Part shown: piece by piece, positions 45,613 through 55,452 of the stretch | Numbering within the stretch: position 1 is the stretch's first letter | Layout of the letters: each line of letters begins with the position of its first letter | Origin: Bog-532 sp963830385 | Lineage (GTDB): Bacteria; Actinomycetota; Actinomycetes; Streptosporangiales; Streptosporangiaceae | DNA: 64,000 bases | Assembly (NCBI GenBank): GCA_963830385.1 | Contig: CAWHMD010000001.1 | Span: 1 to 64,000, forward strand | Direction of reading: 5' to 3' | Notes under the pieces: model-generated | The model's database searches: none | What the model saw: the letters and a program-made list of their open reading frames with translations, nothing else | Told to the model about the DNA's origin: nothing | Made by a program: the position numbers and the translations under genes

Positions 45613-45653
45613 AGGCAAGCTTTCCGCTCTTAGCGGAGAGCTTGCCTTTTTTC
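45613..45653 (+). terminator. Strong rho-independent terminator with no convincing gene just upstream
   Basis: AGGCAAGCT (45613-45621) pairs with AGCTTGCCT (45639-45647); inside it TCCGCT (45623-45628) pairs with AGCGGA (45632-45637) around CTT, followed by TTTTTT. The stem is about 16 bp and unusually AT-rich for this genome. It lies 209 bp past the lsr2 stop and 330 bp before clpC. Confidence 0.85.
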
Positions 45654-45787
45654 TGCCACCGGGCGGCCGGTCCGGCCCGGCGGCCGCGGGCAGGGCGCCG
45701 AAGGCCCTCGCGGACACGGATCCCCGGCCCGAACTGGGATAGCGCTCCGGGGCAGTAATCGCTGGCAGCGTCCACAGTCCGGCTGCC

Positions 45788-45883
45788 GTTCGCTTGCGGC
45801 GTAGCGGGAACACCACAAGGCGTTCGCGCGGTTTGATGGGATGAACGCGACCCATCCGGGGAACTTTTAACGTAGGACCTACG
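45788..45883 (+). promoter_or_regulatory. Inverted repeats in the clpC upstream region, possible ClgR-type sites
   Basis: GTTCGC at 45788-45793 faces GCGGGAAC at 45804-45811 (imperfect), GCGTTC at 45820-45825 faces GAACGC at 45843-45848, and CGTAGG-A-CCTACG is a perfect palindrome at 45871-45883. ClgR, which controls clp genes in actinobacteria, binds GTTCGC-like half-sites, so these are candidates. No promoter hexamers were assigned with confidence. Confidence 0.35.
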
Positions 45884-45980
45884 GCGTAAAGGCGCACCGC
45901 TGGGCACGCGGCTACCATGCGGATAGGGCAGGGCAATCGTTCGCGCACCTGCCTGACCGCGCTGTGAGGAGAGCAACGAT

Positions 45981-48518
<2,538 letters not shown>

Positions 48519-48555
48519 GGTAGCCGCCCCAGCGCCAAGCCGATAGGCCCTAGGC

Positions 48556-48590
48556 AACGCCCGGACCCGAAAGGGTCCGGGCGTTGTTTT
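48556..48590 (+). terminator. Terminator after clpC
   Basis: AACGCCCGGACCC (48556-48568) pairs perfectly with GGGTCCGGGCGTT (48573-48585) around a GAAA tetraloop, followed by GTTTTT. It starts 37 bp past the clpC stop. Confidence 0.9.
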
Positions 48591-48742
48591 TGGGCGGTCA
48601 GACACCCGGGTTACGGACAGGCGATCTAACCGGCCCAACGAGCCCGGGCCGAAGGCTCCGGGCGAGCGGCCGGTACTACGGGCAGGTACCACCGCGCGGG
48701 CGCGAAGCGCACCGGGGGGTTCCGCGGGGTCGTCCCCCCGGG

Positions 48743-49612
48743 CTAACACGGCAGCGCGTACTTCCCGTCTGGCAAGACGTCAACCAGGCCGTCGGTGACC
48801 AGGCCGTCGAGGGCACGGGCGCGCTGGAGGGCGACCGGCCAGACCGCGTCCAGGCGGCTGGCGGGGACCGGGCCGTCGGCGTCCCGCAGCACCGCCAGCA
48901 GGCGGCCCCGGCACTGGCGGTCGGTGCCCTCGTAGCGCTGGCCCACCGGCCGGATCGCGGCGGGCGGGCGGCCCGCCCTCAGCCACGTGCAGTCGGCCGC
49001 CAGCGGGCAGATCTCGCACCGCGGCCGGGCGGCCGTGCACACCAGCGCGCCGAGCTCCATCACCCCGACCGCCCAGCGGGCCGCGGTCTCCGGCTCGTCC
49101 GGCAGCAGCGTCTCGGCCAGCCGCCACTCGGCGGCCGAGGCGGCCTGGCCGGGGAACTCGGCGCCGGTGATCAGCCGGCTCAGCACCCGCCGCACGTTGG
49201 TGTCCAGCACCGGGTGCCGCTGGCGGTAGGCGAAGCTGGCGATGGCGGCCGCCGTGTACCGGCCGACCCCGGGCAGCGCCAGCAGCTCGTCGTAGGAGTC
49301 GGGGATGACCCCGCCGTGCTGCTCGGTCACGATCCGGGCCGCCTCGTGCAGCCGCAGCGCCCGGCGCGGGTAGCCGAGCCGCCCCCACTGCCGCACCGCC
49401 TCGCCGGGCGGATCGGCGGCCAGCGCCGCCGGGGTGGGCCAGCGGGCCAGCCACTCGCGGTGGGCGGGCAGCACCCGGGACACCGGCGTCTGCTGGAGCA
49501 TGATCTCGCTGACCATGACCGACCAGGCCGACGCCTCCGGGGCCCGCCAGGGCAGGTCGCGTGCGTGGTCCGCGTACCAGTCGAGCACCGGTTCGAGATA
49601 TCGGCTTGTCAT
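48743..49612 (-). CDS. mutY: A/G-specific adenine glycosylase MutY
   Basis: ATG 49612 (MTSRYLEPVLDWY) is the likely start; the frame continues to GTG 49633. The protein has the helix-hairpin-helix-GPD block ALPGVGRYTAAAIASFAY with the catalytic Asp in DTNVRRVL, and the 4Fe-4S cluster C-x6-C-x2-C-x5-C (ending CEICPLAADC). It removes adenine mispaired with 8-oxoguanine. At 289 residues it is shorter than E. coli MutY and largely lacks the C-terminal MutT-like domain, as in other actinobacteria. An 18-bp palindrome overlaps the start codon. Confidence 0.92.
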   Translation of the reverse strand: MTSRYLEPVLDWYADHARDLPWRAPEASAWSVMVSEIMLQQTPVSRVLPAHREWLARWPTPAALAADPPGEAVRQWGRLGYPRRALRLHEAARIVTEQHGGVIPDSYDELLALPGVGRYTAAAIASFAYRQRHPVLDTNVRRVLSRLITGAEFPGQAASAAEWRLAETLLPDEPETAARWAVGVMELGALVCTAARPRCEICPLAADCTWLRAGRPPAAIRPVGQRYEGTDRQCRGRLLAVLRDADGPVPASRLDAVWPVALQRARALDGLVTDGLVDVLPDGKYALPC

Positions 49613-49620
49613 GACAAGCC
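49603..49620. promoter_or_regulatory. Perfect 18-bp palindrome over the mutY start codon
   Basis: The 18-bp sequence from 49603 to 49620 equals its own reverse complement, with core CTTGTCATGACAAG. The minus-strand ATG at 49612-49610 is at its centre. It may be an operator, or form a structure at the start of the message. No partner protein is known from the sequence. Confidence 0.55.
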
Positions 49621-49711
49621 ATGATTGTCGCACGTCAACGGGCTGGCCGAAGGTCCTTGGCGGCCGGCATGTCGCCGGGCCGAGCGGTCCCCGGCGGAGT
49701 TAACTGGGTCC

Positions 49712-50527
49712 ATGGATCCGAATGCGCAGCGTAGGAGAGGCGCCCGGAACCCCGGAGCCGACGCCTACTGGCAGCGCCGGTTCTTCACGCTGGTGGCGGG
49801 GCTCGGCGTGATCGGCCTGCTGGCCTGGGCCTGTTCCGGCGTGGCCAGCGGCGGGAAGTCGTCCCGCAACTCCAGCTCGGGCGGCCCGTCGGCGGCCGCC
49901 TACGCCAGTACGGCGGGCACCCCGTCGGCGTCGGCGCCGGTGACGTCCGCGTCGGCCAGCCCGTCACCCAGCGCGTCCCCGTCGCCCTCGGCCTCGCCGT
50001 CCACGCCGGCCACCAAGAAGGCGGCCGCCGTGGCGTCCGGGAAGGCCCATCCGGCCAAGGCCGCCAGCGGCCCGGTCGCGTGCCCGGCCGCCGACCTGGT
50101 GCTGACCCTCACGGCCAGCCAGGCCAGCTACGGCCCTAAGGTCATGCCGACCTTCCAGGTCGACATCGTGTCCACCGGCACCGCGAACTGCCTGCTCGAC
50201 ATCGGCGCGGGGGCGCTGAAGCTGGTCGTCGCCCACGGCACCGTGGTCGCGTACAACTCGGCGGCCTGCCTGAACGGCGCCAAGCGGCACGTCATCACTT
50301 TGCGCCGGGGCGTCCCGGTGGTCACCTCGATGGGCTGGAACCGGCAGCAGACGGCCACCGGCTGCCCCAGCCCGGTCATGGCCGCCACCGGCCGCACCTA
50401 CACCGCGGTGGTCCAGGACGGCGGGGCCCAGAGCCCGCCAGTGTCGTTCCGGCTGAGGACGGCGCCGACCGCCTCCTCGGCCACGAAGACCTCCTCGGCC
50501 ACGAAGAGCAGCGCCACCTCCCGGTAA
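49712..50527 (+). CDS. Membrane-anchored or secreted protein with Ser/Pro linker, hypothetical
   Basis: ATG 49712 (MDPNAQRRRGARN) opens 271 residues: a basic N-terminus, one membrane helix (FFTLVAGLGVIGLLAWACSG), a linker of Ser, Ala and Pro (about 55-125) and a beta-rich extracellular domain from about 130 to 250 (LVLTLTASQASYG, TFQVDIVSTG, LKLVVAHGTVVAY). The domain resembles DUF4232-like immunoglobulin folds. A short Ser/Thr/Lys tail ends it. It starts 100 bp from the divergent mutY. Confidence 0.75.
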   Translation: MDPNAQRRRGARNPGADAYWQRRFFTLVAGLGVIGLLAWACSGVASGGKSSRNSSSGGPSAAAYASTAGTPSASAPVTSASASPSPSASPSPSASPSTPATKKAAAVASGKAHPAKAASGPVACPAADLVLTLTASQASYGPKVMPTFQVDIVSTGTANCLLDIGAGALKLVVAHGTVVAYNSAACLNGAKRHVITLRRGVPVVTSMGWNRQQTATGCPSPVMAATGRTYTAVVQDGGAQSPPVSFRLRTAPTASSATKTSSATKSSATSR

Positions 50528-50908
50528 CCGGACGCCGACGACCTGCTGATCGGGCTCGACCACGGCCACCTGCCGTTCCTCGCTGCGCGGGTAGGGCTGG
50601 CCGGTGTACTTGATCGCCAGCTGGTCGATGAGCTCCCAGGCCGGATCGCCCGCGAGCCACTCGACGATCCGGCCGCGGATCACGACCGGCTGGAACGGGT
50701 TGTCGGCCGGGGCCAGCGAGATCGCCACCCGTGGGTCGCGGCGCAGGTTGCGGGCCTTGCGTGAGTCCGGGCCGGTGAAGAAGATCACCTGCTCGCCGCG
50801 GGGGCCGACGAAGACCGGGGTGCTGTGCGGCGACCCGTCCGGCTGGACGGTGGCCAGATGGCCGATCGACGCGCCCTCGAGGACGCGGCGCACGTCGGGG
50901 TCAAGCAT
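49964..50908 (-). CDS. PPOX-class F420-dependent oxidoreductase-like, with frame running past its natural end
   Basis: ATG 50908 starts MLDPDVRRVLEGASIGHLATV, then VFVGPRGEQVIFFTGPDSRK, ARNLRRDPRVAISLAP and YTGQPYPRSEERQVAVVEP: a split beta-barrel PPOX-class flavin or F420-binding oxidoreductase. Recognisable sequence ends near 50528 after about 127 residues, the normal family length. The open frame then continues 188 codons without homology, antisense to the neighbouring secreted-protein gene, before a stop at 49964. The biological gene is probably 50528-50908 with its stop lost. Confidence 0.65.
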   Translation of the reverse strand: MLDPDVRRVLEGASIGHLATVQPDGSPHSTPVFVGPRGEQVIFFTGPDSRKARNLRRDPRVAISLAPADNPFQPVVIRGRIVEWLAGDPAWELIDQLAIKYTGQPYPRSEERQVAVVEPDQQVVGVRLPGGGAALRGRGGLRGRGGGRRRPQPERHWRALGPAVLDHRGVGAAGGGHDRAGAAGGRLLPVPAHRGDHRDAPAQSDDVPLGAVQAGRRVVRDHGAVGDDQLQRPRADVEQAVRGAGGHDVDLEGRHDLRAVAGLAGREGQHQVGGRARDRAAGGLGRMGLPGRHGGRLLGGRRGRRGRGRRGRAG

Positions 50909-50914
50909 GCTGCC

Positions 50915-51082
50915 TCACTTCTCGATCCGGTAGCGCAGGTGGGTGACCCCGTGGGCTGGTGTCACTTTGAAGTACCAGTCGAAGAGGAGGCCGCCGTCGC
51001 CGAGCCCGCGCCCGGGACCGGGATCGCGGCCGGTGATGAAGCCGTCGGCGGAGACGGCCAGCGCCGTGAAGACTTTGCCCAT
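50915..51082 (-). pseudogene. Dihydrofolate reductase/RibD-like protein with large internal deletion
   Basis: A 55-residue frame starts MGKVFTALAVSADGFITGR and DGGLLFDWYF, the usual N-terminus of RibD C-terminal-domain (DHFR-like) proteins, and ends GVTHLRYRIEK, their usual C-terminus. About 130-150 residues between are missing, yet the frame stays open. I read it as an in-frame deletion remnant. It is six bases from the start of the F420-type gene and divergent from the AraC-type regulator. Confidence 0.7.
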
Positions 51083-51175
51083 GGTGACACTGTGGTGACC
51101 GCGCCCCCGGCCTGGCTTGAACAAATCGCGCGTCCTGGGCCGGGCGGCCCGGGTGGACCTGGATACGCTGAAGGC

Positions 51176-51988
51176 GTGGACGGCGCGCACGCCTATGACG
51201 AGCGCCTGCCGCTGCCTGCCCTGGCCGCCCGGGTCCGCACGGTCTGGGTGCAGCGCACCGGCTCGCGGCCGGTGGTGCAGCGCCACCTGCCGACCGGGGG
51301 CGCCGAGCTCCAGTGCCCGGTCGGCGCCCTGCCGCGGCTGGTCGGCCCGCTGACCGGGGCCAAGGTCGAGATTCTGCCGCCCGGCCTGACCATCGTGGGC
51401 GCCCGGTTCTGGCCGGGCGCCGCTGCGCCGCTGCTCGGCGTGCCCGCGGACGAGCTGGTCGACCAGATCGTGCCGTTCGGCGAGGCCGGAAGCGCCGCCT
51501 CGGAGCTGGCCGTCCAGCTGGCGACTCAGCTGGCGGCGGCGCCCGGGCCCGGTCCCGCCCTGCAGGTGCTGCAGTCCGGCCTGCTGCGCCGCCAGCGGCG
51601 TACCCGGCCACCGGACCGGCTGGTGGCCGCGGCCGTGGGGCGGCTGATGCCGTGGCGGCCGACGGGAATCGGCCTGCTCACCGACGATCTGGCCATCTCC
51701 GAGAGCCAGCTGCGGCGGCGGTTCCTGGCCGAGGTCGGCATCGGGCCGAAGGCGCTGCAGCGGACGCTGCGCTTCCAGGGCTACCTCGCGCTGGCCCAGG
51801 CGACCAGGCCGGGCAGCCTGGTGGCCGACCTGGCGGCCACGGTCGGGTACGCCGACCAGGCGCATCTGAACCGTGAGTGCCAGCGGCTGACCGGCCTGAC
51901 CCCGCGCGAGTTGCTCGGCGGCGCGGTCGACCGGTGCGGCTGCGGGCACGACCACGCGGCGTCCTACGGCCCGTTCCTGGCCGCCTGA
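51176..51988 (+). CDS. AraC-family transcription regulator
   Basis: GTG 51176 is a likely start, though the frame is open far upstream and no good ribosome site fixes it. The protein of about 270 residues has an N-terminal ligand-type region (LPLPALAARVRTVWVQR, RHLPTGGAELQ) and a C-terminal AraC double HTH (LAISESQLRRRFLAEVGIGP and DLAATVGYADQAHLNRECQR, LTGLTPREL). The tail CGCGHDH has a Cys/His cluster that might bind metal. The inducer and targets are unknown. Confidence 0.82.
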   Translation: MDGAHAYDERLPLPALAARVRTVWVQRTGSRPVVQRHLPTGGAELQCPVGALPRLVGPLTGAKVEILPPGLTIVGARFWPGAAAPLLGVPADELVDQIVPFGEAGSAASELAVQLATQLAAAPGPGPALQVLQSGLLRRQRRTRPPDRLVAAAVGRLMPWRPTGIGLLTDDLAISESQLRRRFLAEVGIGPKALQRTLRFQGYLALAQATRPGSLVADLAATVGYADQAHLNRECQRLTGLTPRELLGGAVDRCGCGHDHAASYGPFLAA

Positions 51989-52040
51989 GCCCGCCCGGGC
52001 CACCGGGGCGGCTGGGCCGCCTGGGGGTCTGGGAGCCGCC

Positions 52041-53468
52041 TCAGTCGGCCAGCGCGGCGGCGATGGCGCGGCGGACGTCTTCGACCTCACGGACCTCCAT
52101 GAGGCCGCTGAGGCCACCCAGGCCGTCGCCGCCGGACCCGGACCCCGAGCCGGAGGCGCTGGCCGGGGTGAGGCCGCCGACGCCGGCCGGGACGATCGCC
52201 CGCCGGAAACCCATCCGCTCGGCCTCGGCCAGCCGCCGGGGGATGCCGCTTACCCGCCGGACCTCGCCGGCCAGCCCGACCTCGCCCACGGCGATGACGC
52301 CGGCCGGGACGCTCAGGTTCGACGTCGAGCTGGCCAGGGCCAGCGCCAGCGCCAGGTCGACGGACGGCTCGGTCAGCCGGACCCCGCCGACGGTGGCGGC
52401 GTAGACGTCCTGACGGCCGAGGCGGATGTCGGCGTGGCGCTGCAGCACGGCCAGCACCATGCCCACCCGCGAGCCGTCCAGGCCCGAGGTGACCCGGCGG
52501 GGCATGTCCAGCACCGAGGGCCCGACCAGCGTCTGCACCTCGGCGACGAGCGGACGGCGGCCCTCCAGGGTGACGGTGACGCAGGTGCCGGGGACCGGCT
52601 CGCTGCGCTGGGACAGGAACAGCCCGCTCGGGTCGGGCAGCCCGATCAGCCCATACTCGCCCAGGTCGAAGCAGCCGACCTCGTCGGTCGGGCCGTAGCG
52701 GTTCTTCACCGCCCGGACCATGCGCAGCTGGGAGTGCCGGTCGCCCTCGAAGTTCAGCACCACGTCGACCATGTGCTCCAGCGTGCGCGGCCCGGCGATC
52801 GACCCGTCCTTGGTCACGTGGCCGACCAGGATCGTGGCCAGCGCGCGCTCCTTGGCCGCGGCCATCAGCGCGGCCGACACCTCGCGGACCTGGGTCACCC
52901 CGCCCGGCACGCCGTCCACGCCGCCCGCCGAGATCGTCTGCACCGAGTCGACGACCAGCAGGTCCGGCCGGACGGTCTCCACGTGGCCGAGCACCGCGGC
53001 CAGGTCCGTCTCGGCCGCCAGGTACAGGTTGTCGCTGACCGCGCCGATCCGGTCGGCCCGCAGCCGGACCTGGGCGGCGGACTCCTCGCCGGTGACGTAC
53101 AGCACCTTGCGCGACCCCGCCACCAGCGCCGCCGCCTCCAGCAGCAGGGTGGACTTGCCGACCCCGGGCTCGCCCGCCAGCAACAGCACCGCGCCCGGCA
53201 CCAGGCCGCCGCCGAGCACCCGGTCCAGCTCGTCCATGCCGGTCGGCTGGGCGCTGGCCGCCCTGGCGTCCACGTCGCCGATGGGCACGGCCGGCGTGCT
53301 CACCGGGCCCGGCCCGACCCCCCGGACCCCGGCCCGGACCAGCCGGGGGACACCGGCTTCCTCGATCGTTCCCCAGGCCTGGCACTCGCCGCACCGGCCG
53401 ACCCACTTCGCGGCCTGCCAGCCGCACTCCGAACAGCGGTAGGCACTGCCCGCGGTTGACTTCGCCAT
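52041..53468 (-). CDS. radA: DNA repair protein RadA (Sms)
   Basis: ATG 53468 (MAKSTAGSAYRC) starts a 475-residue protein: a zinc finger C-x2-C-x11-C-x2-C (CSEC, CGEC), RecA-like core with GEPGVGKSTLLLE and the RadA-specific KNRYG (VKNRYGPTDE), and a Lon-like C-terminal domain (SVDLALALALASS, GEVGLAGEVR). It helps branch migration in recombination. A Gly/Ser stretch (ASGSGSGSGGDG) near residue 440 is a local insert. It is 53 bp from the AraC gene stop. Confidence 0.94.
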   Translation of the reverse strand: MAKSTAGSAYRCSECGWQAAKWVGRCGECQAWGTIEEAGVPRLVRAGVRGVGPGPVSTPAVPIGDVDARAASAQPTGMDELDRVLGGGLVPGAVLLLAGEPGVGKSTLLLEAAALVAGSRKVLYVTGEESAAQVRLRADRIGAVSDNLYLAAETDLAAVLGHVETVRPDLLVVDSVQTISAGGVDGVPGGVTQVREVSAALMAAAKERALATILVGHVTKDGSIAGPRTLEHMVDVVLNFEGDRHSQLRMVRAVKNRYGPTDEVGCFDLGEYGLIGLPDPSGLFLSQRSEPVPGTCVTVTLEGRRPLVAEVQTLVGPSVLDMPRRVTSGLDGSRVGMVLAVLQRHADIRLGRQDVYAATVGGVRLTEPSVDLALALALASSTSNLSVPAGVIAVGEVGLAGEVRRVSGIPRRLAEAERMGFRRAIVPAGVGGLTPASASGSGSGSGGDGLGGLSGLMEVREVEDVRRAIAAALAD

Positions 53469-53628
53469 GGCTGGCACATTAACGCCGGGGGGTGACAATC
53501 GGGCGGGACACGGGCGCCCGGGCCGGTTGGAGCAATCCGTGCCGGCGTCAAACTAAGCTTGCTCGACGGAGCACCGTGTAGCTGGCCCGAGTAGCCAGCA
53601 CCGTGCAGGTTGCGTGGAGGGAAGGCCA

Positions 53629-54453
53629 TTGAGCGACGCTGAGCGGGCGGCCAGGACGCCCGTCGCGCTGTCCACGTCGTCCGTCTACCCGGACCGGACG
53701 CCCGACGCCTTCGAGACGGCCGCGCGCCTCGGGTACGACGGCATCGAGGTCATGGTCTACACCGACCCGGTGAGCCAGGACGTCGACGTGATCAAGCGGC
53801 TCATCGACTACCACCAGTTGCCGGTGCTGGCCGTGCACGCCCCGAGCCTGCTGCTCACCCAGCGGGTCTGGGGCCGCGAACCGTGGGAGAAGATCCGGCG
53901 GTCCCAGGACATGGCCGAGCAGCTCGGGGCCAGGGTCGTAGTGGTGCACCCGCCGTTCCGCTGGCAACGCGACTACGCGGTGGACTTCGAGACCGGCCTG
54001 GCCGCGATGGAGGCCGAGACCGACATCGTCTTCGCGGTCGAGAACATGTTCCCGCTGCGGGCCCGCGGCCGGGAGATCGCGCCCTACGCGCCCAGCTGGG
54101 ACCCCACCGACATCGACTGCGCCAGCGTGACCATCGACCTGTCACACACCGCCGCGTCCGGCTCGGACGCGATGGCGATGGCCAGCGCGGTGGGCGACCG
54201 GCTGGCGCACGTGCACCTGGCCGACGGCACCGGGGTGCCGAACGGCCCGTTCCCCGACGAGCACCTGGTCCCCGGCCGCGGCAGCCAGCCCTGCGCCGAG
54301 TTCCTGCACCGCCTGGCCGCGACCGGCTACCAGGGGATGGTCGTGCTCGAGGTCAACACCCGCCGTGCCCTCAGCCGCGACGACCGCGAGGCCGACCTGG
54401 CCGAGTCGCTGGCCTTCGCCCGCGAGCACCTGACCCAGGTCCCCGCCCGCTAG
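53629..54453 (+). CDS. Sugar phosphate isomerase/epimerase-like TIM barrel (AP endonuclease family 2)
   Basis: TTG 53629 after GGAGGGAAGG is the preferred start; GTG 53614 is in frame. The 274-residue protein is a xylose isomerase-like TIM barrel: YDGIEVMVY, LPVLAVHAP, ARVVVVHPP, DIVFAVENM, TIDLSHTAA, LAHVHLADG and a metal-type Glu in VVLEVNTR. The substrate is unknown; the family includes endonuclease IV relatives and sugar isomerases. It is divergent from radA and 75 bp ahead of the XRE regulator. Confidence 0.82.
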   Translation: MSDAERAARTPVALSTSSVYPDRTPDAFETAARLGYDGIEVMVYTDPVSQDVDVIKRLIDYHQLPVLAVHAPSLLLTQRVWGREPWEKIRRSQDMAEQLGARVVVVHPPFRWQRDYAVDFETGLAAMEAETDIVFAVENMFPLRARGREIAPYAPSWDPTDIDCASVTIDLSHTAASGSDAMAMASAVGDRLAHVHLADGTGVPNGPFPDEHLVPGRGSQPCAEFLHRLAATGYQGMVVLEVNTRRALSRDDREADLAESLAFAREHLTQVPAR

Positions 54454-54476
54454 CAACGGGGCGCCCGGCCGAGCGT

Positions 54477-54509
54477 GGTGCTTGCTGGGCGTTTGCTATT
54501 GCAAGCACC
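54477..54509. promoter_or_regulatory. 9-bp inverted repeat ahead of the XRE regulator
   Basis: GGTGCTTGC (54477-54485) and GCAAGCACC (54501-54509) are exact reverse complements with a 15-bp spacer that itself contains TTGC and the start of GCAA. It lies 20 bp before the ATG of the XRE gene and immediately upstream of its ribosome site GGAGG. It is a candidate self-regulation site. Confidence 0.55.
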
Positions 54510-54528
54510 CGGAGGTAATACTGAAGGT

Positions 54529-55032
54529 ATGCCTCAGGTCAACATGAACTCGATCGGTGACTACATCCGCGAGCAGCGCGAGCAGGCGAAGATCTCGCTG
54601 CGCCAGCTCTCTCAGGCCGCGGGCGTCTCCAACCCTTATCTCAGCCAGATCGAGCGCGGGCTGCGCAAGCCGAGCGCCGAGATCCTGCAGCAGATCGCCA
54701 AGGGCCTGCGGATCTCCGCGGAGGCGCTGTACGTGCAGGCCGGCATCCTCGAGGACCAGCCCGCCGACTCCGGCGTGCGGTCCGCCCTGCTGGCCGACCC
54801 GAGCCTGTCCGAGCGGCAGAAGCAGGTGCTGATCGAGATCTACGAGTCGTTCCGCAAGGAGAACGGGGTGACCGGCGACGCCACCGTGTCGGTGCTGCCG
54901 CGCGCGGTGACGGCCGAGCCCGAGCCCCGCCCGGACCGGCCCAGCAGCCGCGACCGCACCTGGTCGGCCGTCACCGATGACACCACCGACCCCGTGACCG
55001 GAACGGGACCATCATCCGGTCACAACGGATAG
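54529..55032 (+). CDS. XRE-family HTH transcription regulator
   Basis: ATG 54529 gives 167 residues. The HTH is near the N-terminus: IGDYIREQREQAKISLRQLS, QAAGVSNPYLSQIERGLRKP, AEILQQIAKGLRISAEALY. A helical middle (DPSLSERQKQVLIEIYESF) and a disordered C-terminus follow. It closely resembles the mycobacterial Rv0474-type regulator, which also stands near a DUF2516 gene. Targets are unknown. An inverted repeat at the promoter suggests self-control. Confidence 0.88.
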   Translation: MPQVNMNSIGDYIREQREQAKISLRQLSQAAGVSNPYLSQIERGLRKPSAEILQQIAKGLRISAEALYVQAGILEDQPADSGVRSALLADPSLSERQKQVLIEIYESFRKENGVTGDATVSVLPRAVTAEPEPRPDRPSSRDRTWSAVTDDTTDPVTGTGPSSGHNG

Positions 55033-55041
55033 CGTGGTGCC

Positions 55042-55383
55042 GTGCTGACCGGTGCGGCCATGACGCCGCTGAATTGGTTCTTCGCCGCGCTCTCGATCGC
55101 GGCCTTCGTCTTCGAGGCCTGGGCGTTCGTTGACGCGGTCCGCCGGCCGGCGGCCGCGTTCACGGCGGTGGGCAAGCAGACCAAGCCGATCTGGCTGATC
55201 ATCCTGGGCGTGTCCATGGTCGTCGGCCTCGGCTACGCCTTCTACCTGCGCGGCGCGTCGGTGACCTCGATCCTCCCGGTCGCCGCGTTCGTGGCCGCCG
55301 CGGTCTACATGGCCGACGTGCACCCGAAGGTCAAGGAGTTCAAGACCGGCCACACCCACTCTGGTCCGTACGGACCGTGGTAA
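55042..55383 (+). CDS. DUF2516 membrane protein
   Basis: GTG 55042, or ATG 55060 (MTPLNWFFAALSIA), opens about 107-113 residues with three hydrophobic segments (FFAALSIAAFVFEAWAFV, LIILGVSMVVGLGYAFY, ILPVAAFVAAAVYM). This matches DUF2516, an actinobacterial family of unknown function. It follows the XRE regulator by 9 bp, as in mycobacteria, so the two are likely cotranscribed. Confidence 0.85.
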   Translation: MLTGAAMTPLNWFFAALSIAAFVFEAWAFVDAVRRPAAAFTAVGKQTKPIWLIILGVSMVVGLGYAFYLRGASVTSILPVAAFVAAAVYMADVHPKVKEFKTGHTHSGPYGPW

Positions 55384-55386
55384 CGG

Positions 55387-55417
55387 CCTTTTCAGCATTT
55401 CGGAAATTCGGAAAAGG
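55387..55417 (+). terminator. Hairpin between converging DUF2516 and M56 genes
   Basis: CCTTTTC (55387-55393) pairs with GAAAAGG (55411-55417); inside it ATTT-CGG-AAAT can pair too. It starts right after the DUF2516 stop and is AT-rich for this genome. No long T tract follows on either strand. Confidence 0.55.
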
Positions 55418-55452
55418 TCACACGGGGCCGGTGTGCCGGGTGGGCTGCGGGC

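Noticed and set aside
45492..45758. Open frame of 88 codons before clpC
   Set aside because: It runs through the strong terminator at 45613-45653, so it is unlikely to be a gene.
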